11,296 bases of DNA from an uncultured Flammeovirgaceae bacterium (GTDB lineage Bacteria; Bacteroidota; Bacteroidia; Cytophagales; Cyclobacteriaceae). The stretch lies in contig CAKZPJ010000095.1 of assembly GCA_937138955.1 (NCBI GenBank), forward strand, positions 1 to 11,296. The letters run 5' to 3'. Below the pieces are notes generated by a model. It had not been told where the DNA came from. It was given only the letters and a program-made list of their open reading frames with translations, and did no database searches. How positions within the stretch are numbered: position 1 is the first letter of the stretch; each line of letters begins with the position of its first letter. Shown here in pieces: positions 7,287 through 11,296 of the stretch. The translations under genes were made by a program, and so were the position numbers.

Positions 7287-7788
7287 ATGGATTCATCCCT
7301 CAATCTTTTAATCGCCGATGGTTCTGCTCTTATACGGAGGGGGTTAGCCCAGGTATTGGGTACAGTGCCGGGATTCTCTTTGGTAGGAGAAGCCAGCAAT
7401 GGCCAACAAGTACTGGATCAGCTACCAAACTTAGAGGTGGATGTAGTGCTGATGGATGTTCAGATGCCGGTGATGAATGGTATTAGTACGACACAGTATA
7501 TAACCCAGCATTATCCCGAGATAAAAATACTCGGTATGTCATCGCAGGATGAACCTTACTACCGCGAAGATATGCTAAGGGCTGGGGCTCTAGGTTGTAT
7601 TCCTAAAATTGCCCCTACGCAGCTTATGGCCGAAGCCGTAAAGACGGTGGCCCGGGGTCAGACATATACCTATCACGAAAGCTGACGCAGGTCATTCTCT
7701 TTGTATAATATTTCCCCGTTCTTTTCCCATAAAAGCAATGGTTTTACACCGACTGGGTAACTTGAGTGATCGTGAAATACTTCAGTAA
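7287..7788 (+). pseudogene. NarL-type response regulator reduced to a receiver, HTH stub in another frame
   Basis: The open part (7287-7685, 132 residues) is a receiver related to the one in the neighbouring operon: phospho-acceptor Asp57 in VVLMDVQMPVMNG, Ser in LGMSSQDE, Lys in GCIPKIAP, and the family tail AVKTVARGQTY. The normal second acidic residue of the N-terminal pair is Gly12 (IADGSAL where relatives read ADDH), so Mg2+ binding is probably weakened. After the TGA at 7683 the +1 frame stays open to a TAA at 7786 and ends LGNLSDREILQ. This resembles the start of a LuxR HTH, and the linker length is similar to that of the intact regulator. The rest of the HTH is absent. I read this as a full regulator that lost its output domain; a working receiver-only protein remains possible. 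It is transcribed divergently from the kinase. Confidence 0.65.
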
Positions 7789-8259
7789 TTGTTTTTGGAT
7801 GCTTATTCCCATTTTAGCGTGGAATATTATTTTTATAGGTTGCCTGCCTCCCCCTTATAACCGCGACGTTTTCTGGAAAGATATTCTTCCCCTGATTGGG
7901 ACAATCGAAAATATCATTAGAATTGTGGTATTTGCCTACCGATTCTTATGAAATTTTCGCTAAGAAATCCAGTACAGAAAGCAGGCTTAGGTATTTATCT
8001 AGTGAGGCTTTTGCTCTACTTTTCTTCCTGGGTGCTTCAGATGTACTTGCTGCAGAGTGGCTGGTCGCGTAGCCTCTGGGGATACGCTGCTCCGGCCTAC
8101 GTAACCATTATTTTCTTTATTGGAATAGGTCTTATCGGCCAAACATTTTTTATTAAGTTCTCTGGTATCTCGATGACTTATCTTGCTCTTTTGATAGTCT
8201 TTGTAGCAGTTCATACCGCCCATGCCTCCTTAGTATTTCAAAGAATCACGCCCCTGTGA
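7766..8259 (+). pseudogene. Small multi-pass membrane protein, split by a one-base frameshift
   Basis: Two short frames join into one plausible protein of about 164 residues. Part one (GTG 7766 or ATG 7799 to a TGA at 7949-7951) has a hydrophobic helix LIPILAWNIIFIGCL, then KDILPLIGTIENIIRIVVF. Part two (ATG 7948 to 8259) has RLLLYFSSWVLQMYLL, PAYVTIIFFIGIGLIG and YLALLIVFVAVHTAHA, giving about four membrane segments in total. In the second frame the bases just before 7948 already read LPILMKF, so the natural join is VVF-x-LPILM at 7931-7935, explained by loss of one base near a T-run. The pieces overlap as ATGA, so coupled translation of two subunits is a formal alternative. I recall similar unnamed Bacteroidota membrane proteins but cannot give a function. 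Confidence 0.6.
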
Positions 8260-8491
8260 AACGAAGTCCAATCAGCGCCAGTAGTCTGCACTTGGCTTAT
8301 TCCACATGCCAATTAGAAATAGCATATCCTTGCCATGCCTGTTTATCCTAAAACCAACGCTGAATACAAAGTTAAAAAGCTCCGTTTTTCCGTCAGACGG
8401 CCACATATAGCCTCAATGCGCTTCCCCCGGGCACAATATGATGGCTTTAGTAGAACTTGACGTAACCAATGCCCGCCGCTTGATATAAATA
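8260..8491. other. Gene-poor stretch with a possible decayed transposase fragment
   Basis: No convincing intact gene. On the minus strand a frame running from the end of the dehydrogenase gene to a stop at 8343-8345 reads RGKRIEAICGRLTEKRSF and then LTLYSALVLG. The KRIEAICGRLTE part resembles the conserved (K/R)RIET...QLTE segment near the end of IS982-type transposases. The match is short, has no start codon, terminal repeats or target duplication, and may be chance. On the plus strand a 41-codon basic frame (8335-8460) overlaps it, without other support. Confidence 0.2.
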
Positions 8492-9247
8492 CTATTGCGC
8501 CAGATATCCTCCGTCAGCCGGTAAATAGGCTCCATTGACGAAAGAAGATTTTTCCGATGCGAGCCAAAGTACTAGTTCAGCTACCTCATCGGGCTTTCCC
8601 AGTCTTCCCTGGGGATGAAGAGCGGCAATTTGTTCCAGCTGCTCATCATCCAGGTTTTTCTCCAACAGCGGGGTTTCAATAAATCCGGGACCGATGGCGT
8701 TGACCCTGATACCTTCTTTGGCATATTCCAAGGCCCCATTCTTAGTAAGTCCTACTAAGCCATGTTTTGCGGCGACGTAGGCACAACTGCGGGCAAAACC
8801 AACCTGGCTAAGAATTGAGGCCATATTAATAATAGAACCCCCGCCACCTTCCAACATAGCCGGAATTTGATACTTCATGCCATAAAAAACACCGGATAGA
8901 TTAATGGCAATGGTCTTATCCCACGACTCTACGCTATAGTCTCCAATCAATGCACTTTCTCCTCCAACCCCAGCATTGTTTACTGCAATATCCAGGCTTC
9001 CAAATTTGTCAATGGTGGTTTTCACCATATCAGAAACATCTTCGGCGCTGGATGTATCAACTTTGGCAAAAATCGATTCTACACCCTGAGTCTTCAGCTT
9101 TTCAACTACTGCTTTCCCCTGTTCTTCGTCAATATCGGCAACTACGACATTCGCCCCGTTTTGTGCGAATAGCACCGCCGTGCTTTTACCTATTCCTGAC
9201 GCTGCCCCGGTAATTATTGCGGTCTTTCCTTCTAGTAATTGTTCCAT
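8492..9247 (-). CDS. SDR-family NAD(P)-dependent oxidoreductase
   Basis: A 251-residue classical short-chain dehydrogenase, a cytosolic alcohol/ketone oxidoreductase. The cofactor motif TGAASGIG is at 13-20, Asp38 at the end of the second strand favours NAD(H) over NADP(H), and NNAG is at 90-93. The catalytic set is Asn116, Ser144, Tyr157 and Lys161 (YVAAK). GPGFIETPL follows around 187 and the family ending NGAYLPADGGYLAQ is intact. The length is exactly that of FabG-like and glucose or secondary-alcohol dehydrogenase-like relatives. The substrate cannot be predicted. It lies 57 bp downstream of the exported-protein gene on the same strand and could be read from that operon or from its own AT-rich upstream sequence. 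Confidence 0.92.
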   Translation of the reverse strand: MEQLLEGKTAIITGAASGIGKSTAVLFAQNGANVVVADIDEEQGKAVVEKLKTQGVESIFAKVDTSSAEDVSDMVKTTIDKFGSLDIAVNNAGVGGESALIGDYSVESWDKTIAINLSGVFYGMKYQIPAMLEGGGGSIINMASILSQVGFARSCAYVAAKHGLVGLTKNGALEYAKEGIRVNAIGPGFIETPLLEKNLDDEQLEQIAALHPQGRLGKPDEVAELVLWLASEKSSFVNGAYLPADGGYLAQ

Positions 9248-9304
9248 GTTTCTGGGTTTAAAATATCCAAATTGATAAATATAACTTTATTGTTTTCTTC
9301 ACTC

Positions 9305-9949
9305 TCACTGATAGCTATACCCGGAGTTGAACCAGCCGAAGTAAAGGCTTAGATTGCCTACCATACTGGTAAAATCACGCTGGTTGAGGTAGGGGGTATC
9401 CACGTCTGATACGAACCGATAACCTACTCCGGCTTTGATTTTCATCCAAGGAGCTACGTTCAGTTCAACTTCGGCCTGAGGAGTAAGTACAAACAAAGCA
9501 TCTTCGTCTATTCGGTTTTCTTCTTCAAAGATAAACTCGTTGCGCTCGCGCTCGGCTAGATACACTCCTCCGCCCCCCACTTTCAAGCTAACACTGGGAT
9601 GAATTAAGCGGTGAGACTGGTTCAAATATCCCAACCACAAGCCCCCGTGGCCAAAGGCCATATCCACCTGCTGAAGCTCCGGAAAGGATTTATCCAATCT
9701 TTTAAACGTTCCCATTCCGTAGAATCCGGCAAAAAATGTTTGGTCAAACAAGGCGGCCAAACTAAATCCTCCGCTGGGCACTAGCTCACCTTCTAGTGAG
9801 GATAGCTCCAACAGCACGCCCCCAAAGCCCGAAATACTGACGGGGCGATCATCCGAAAATAGAAATTCCCGCGCTGGCTGGGCGTAGCTTACCCATGAGT
9901 GCGCGAATAGTAAGATGAGCAAGTAATAGCGTATCGGTAAAGTTTTCAT
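9305..9949 (-). CDS. Exported beta-rich (probable outer-membrane or periplasmic) protein, paralogue of upstream gene
   Basis: A 214-residue protein from ATG 9949; a longer frame to 10024 would overlap the preceding gene and displace the signal peptide. Residues 1-24 form a signal peptide (KTLPIRYYLLILLFAHSW, cleavage probably after SYA). The mature part is built of short alternating strands rich in Gly and aromatics, and ends in aromatic-rich NLSLYFGWFNSGYSYQ, as expected for a small outer-membrane barrel. Shared with its neighbour are SGFGG near residue 42, HGGLWLGY, the RLIH step, TPQAEVELNV, WMK and GYR-V. No enzymatic motif is visible. The role is unknown; secretion and the barrel are inferred from composition. 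Confidence 0.75.
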   Translation of the reverse strand: MKTLPIRYYLLILLFAHSWVSYAQPAREFLFSDDRPVSISGFGGVLLELSSLEGELVPSGGFSLAALFDQTFFAGFYGMGTFKRLDKSFPELQQVDMAFGHGGLWLGYLNQSHRLIHPSVSLKVGGGGVYLAERERNEFIFEEENRIDEDALFVLTPQAEVELNVAPWMKIKAGVGYRFVSDVDTPYLNQRDFTSMVGNLSLYFGWFNSGYSYQ

Positions 9950-9962
9950 CGTTTCTGTCGTG

Positions 9963-10598
9963 TTATTGGTCAAACCATCCAAACATGATGGTAAATGTTC
10001 CTTGTAAACTGTTAAAGTCAGCATTCTTCAAAGGAGCGGTTTCTACTCCCGCCACAATACGGTAGCCTAATCCTGCATTAAGTTTCATCCACTTCAGCAC
10101 ATTGAGTTCTACCTCGGCCTGCGGCGTGGAAACAAATACTCCATCGCGAGCAATTTGGTAGGAGTTCCCTCGGCCTCGTTCCCGCTCATCCACCAAACGA
10201 ATATTTCCCCCGGCTATCTTAGCGCTTATTCCGTAGTGTATCAGTCGGCTTGATTCATGAATATAGCCCACCCATAGTCCACCGTGATCAAAATCAACTC
10301 GTACCCGGTCGTACTGTATCCCCTCTACTAGCAGGCTGCTGTGATTATTGCTCCTTAGCCCATAGGCCCCAATAAATAATTGCTGATTAATAAGTAAAGC
10401 TCCACCACCGCCAGTAGCTACGTTGAAGTCACCCGAAACCGCAGAATATTCATAGATCGGGCCGCCAAATCCCGAGAATTTTATCGGGGCTTGCAGTAGA
10501 GATTGGTGGGTTTCCGGTTCTGGTTGTTGTTGTGCTTGGGCTGCTGGGATACCACTACTGAGTACTAATATAACCGATAATGTCCAATAAAATTTCAT
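9963..10598 (-). CDS. Exported beta-rich (probable outer-membrane or periplasmic) protein, first of tandem pair
   Basis: A 211-residue protein from ATG 10598 with a clear signal peptide (KFYWTLSVILVLSSG, cleavage near AQA at about 23), then a Gln-rich linker. The mature domain aligns along its whole length with the next gene: SGFGGPIYEYS, HGGLWVGYI, SRLIHYGIS, TPQAEVELNVLKWMK, LGYRIVAGVE and final IMFGWF. The two differ mainly in the loops (a DERERGRGNS loop here, an acidic EFIFEEENRIDED loop there), a pattern fitting duplication followed by divergence of exposed loops. Only 13 bp separate the genes, so they form one transcription unit. I recognise the style from unnamed Bacteroidota proteins but know no function. 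Confidence 0.75.
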   Translation of the reverse strand: MKFYWTLSVILVLSSGIPAAQAQQQPEPETHQSLLQAPIKFSGFGGPIYEYSAVSGDFNVATGGGGALLINQQLFIGAYGLRSNNHSSLLVEGIQYDRVRVDFDHGGLWVGYIHESSRLIHYGISAKIAGGNIRLVDERERGRGNSYQIARDGVFVSTPQAEVELNVLKWMKLNAGLGYRIVAGVETAPLKNADFNSLQGTFTIMFGWFDQ

Positions 10599-10665
10599 AA
10601 CTTAGTTTATTTTAGGTTGTATCGGCACCCAAGAAGTTGGTCTGTTCTAAGGCGGCGAATAAGTA

Positions 10666-10696
10666 CGAAAGTACAGTTGGACAGCTAGACCAGCAA
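10666..10696 (-). promoter_or_regulatory. Candidate promoter for the tandem exported-protein genes
   Basis: On the minus strand TTG (10694-10696) is followed after exactly 20 bases by TACTTTCG (10666-10673), one mismatch from the Bacteroidota -7 consensus TAnnTTTG. Spacing is within the usual range. It would leave a leader of about 60 bases before ATG 10598. The remaining intergenic bases up to 10752 show nothing I can name. Confidence 0.3.
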
Positions 10697-10752
10697 TGAC
10701 CCAGGTTTTTCTACCCGCTGATCCAGATCATTTGATTTCTCAGTCATATACG

Positions 10753-11296
10753 TCACTTCAGTGAATTAGTCTGAGCCGGTTCCAACTCGTTGATTAGTGA
10801 AGTTGGGGAAGTTGATGAGGCCTTAAGCGGGAGCGTGTCTTCAACCGGAAAACCCAGTAGATTACTGGCGGCTAGTAAGATCGCCTTATGGGAAGAATAA
10901 AGCTCCCGGTTTACGTTGGCCAGGGTAGACAAACTGACCACGTCCAGTGATCTTTTGTTTACGATCTGATAAATATCATTAAGTAAGCGCTCGTAGTTTT
11001 GCTGAACCGATACGGTCAGGGAACTTAGTGCCTCAAACGATATTCCGCCTTCGGATAGCCATACTTCTATTAGTGCGTCGTAGAATTGCTGAGTACTATC
11101 CCGGAAGTGCTGGAGCAGTTGCTGATAATATTGCTTGGTCCGGCTCTCAAAGTCCCGCAGGTTATGCTCAATGTCTTTTACCCCTTTCACGGAATGAGAG
11201 ATGTTCTGAATGGCGTGGGCTAACTGGTTCAAATGTTCGGTTTCTTCCGGCGTGAGGGTTTGCTTTTGAATTTCTACGTAGTAGCGAAGCATTTCT
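10753..11296 (-). CDS. C-terminal part of a Na/Pi cotransporter-family protein (PhoU-like domain), cut by window
   Basis: The frame is open to the right edge (the codon before the Met at 11292 is Glu), so that Met is probably internal. About 180 residues are visible, all helical and hydrophilic: LRYYVEIQKQTLTPEETEHL, LAHAIQNISHSVKGVKDIEHNL and ESRTKQYYQQLLQHF, then a long helix around 75-135 and a low-complexity Ser/Thr/Pro-rich tail. This order resembles the cytoplasmic PhoU-like C-terminus of Bacteroidota Na/Pi symporters (YjbB/NptA type), where a helical bundle follows the membrane domain. No membrane segment is inside the window, so the transporter assignment rests on this tail alone; a free PhoU-like or other helical protein is possible. 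It points the same way as the exported-protein genes, 154 bp upstream of them. Confidence 0.5.
   Translation of the reverse strand, partial: EMLRYYVEIQKQTLTPEETEHLNQLAHAIQNISHSVKGVKDIEHNLRDFESRTKQYYQQLLQHFRDSTQQFYDALIEVWLSEGGISFEALSSLTVSVQQNYERLLNDIYQIVNKRSLDVVSLSTLANVNRELYSSHKAILLAASNLLGFPVEDTLPLKASSTSPTSLINELEPAQTNSLK

Noticed and set aside
8335..8460. 41-codon basic plus-strand ORF
   Set aside because: No recognisable motif, no ribosome-binding or promoter signal, and it lies opposite the possible transposase fragment; indistinguishable from chance.
9950..10024. N-terminal extension of the second exported protein to an upstream ATG
   Set aside because: It would overlap the preceding gene by about 60 bp and place 25 residues ahead of a clear signal peptide; the ATG at 9949 is better.

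Overview
The window looks like chromosomal DNA of a Bacteroidota bacterium, most likely a free-living Cytophagales relative. Supporting signs are moderate GC, starts without strong Shine-Dalgarno sequences, a TAnnTTTG-like promoter element, a Bacteroidota-type Crp/Fnr regulator and universal stress protein pair, and a tandem pair of small secreted beta-rich proteins of a type common in that phylum. The taxonomy is inferred from protein style, not from a marker gene.

Layout. (1) 1-1917, plus strand: the 3' part of a TreT-like GT4 glycosyltransferase that enters from the left edge, then a small FMN-binding PPOX-fold protein. (2) 2000-4320, minus strand: a YgeA/RacX-type aspartate/glutamate racemase, a two-domain universal stress protein, and a Crp/Fnr regulator broken by a short deletion at the joint between its sensor and DNA-binding domains. 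(3) 4321-4610: an intergenic element with two runs of 7-bp-phased degenerate repeats in opposite orientations around a core holding nested inverted repeats. (4) 4611-7086, minus strand: a two-component operon with a soluble triple-PAS HisKA_3 kinase and a NarL/FixJ response regulator. (5) 7087-7286: a divergent promoter region with three perfect inverted repeats. (6) 7287-8491, plus strand: a zone of decay. It holds a NarL-type receiver whose output domain is reduced to a stub in another frame, a small membrane-protein gene split by a one-base shift, and a stretch with a faint transposase-like fragment. (7) 8492-11296, minus strand: a short-chain dehydrogenase, the two paralogous exported proteins, and the C-terminal part of a Na/Pi cotransporter-type protein that enters from the right edge.

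How the genes may work together. The centre is a signalling and stress block: cytosolic PAS kinase with response regulator, a divergent receiver remnant, a universal stress protein and a Crp/Fnr regulator. In other bacteria such combinations sense redox or respiratory state and switch stress metabolism. Here two of the output regulators (Crp/Fnr and the second NarL-type protein) appear to have lost their DNA-binding domains. That suggests a regulatory circuit in decay or rewiring, unless the disruptions are sequence errors. I see no complete mobile element, CRISPR array, tRNA or rRNA. I did not find a clear undescribed multi-gene system. The most unusual structures are the heptad repeat element (4414-4610) and the operator-rich divergent region (7164-7268).
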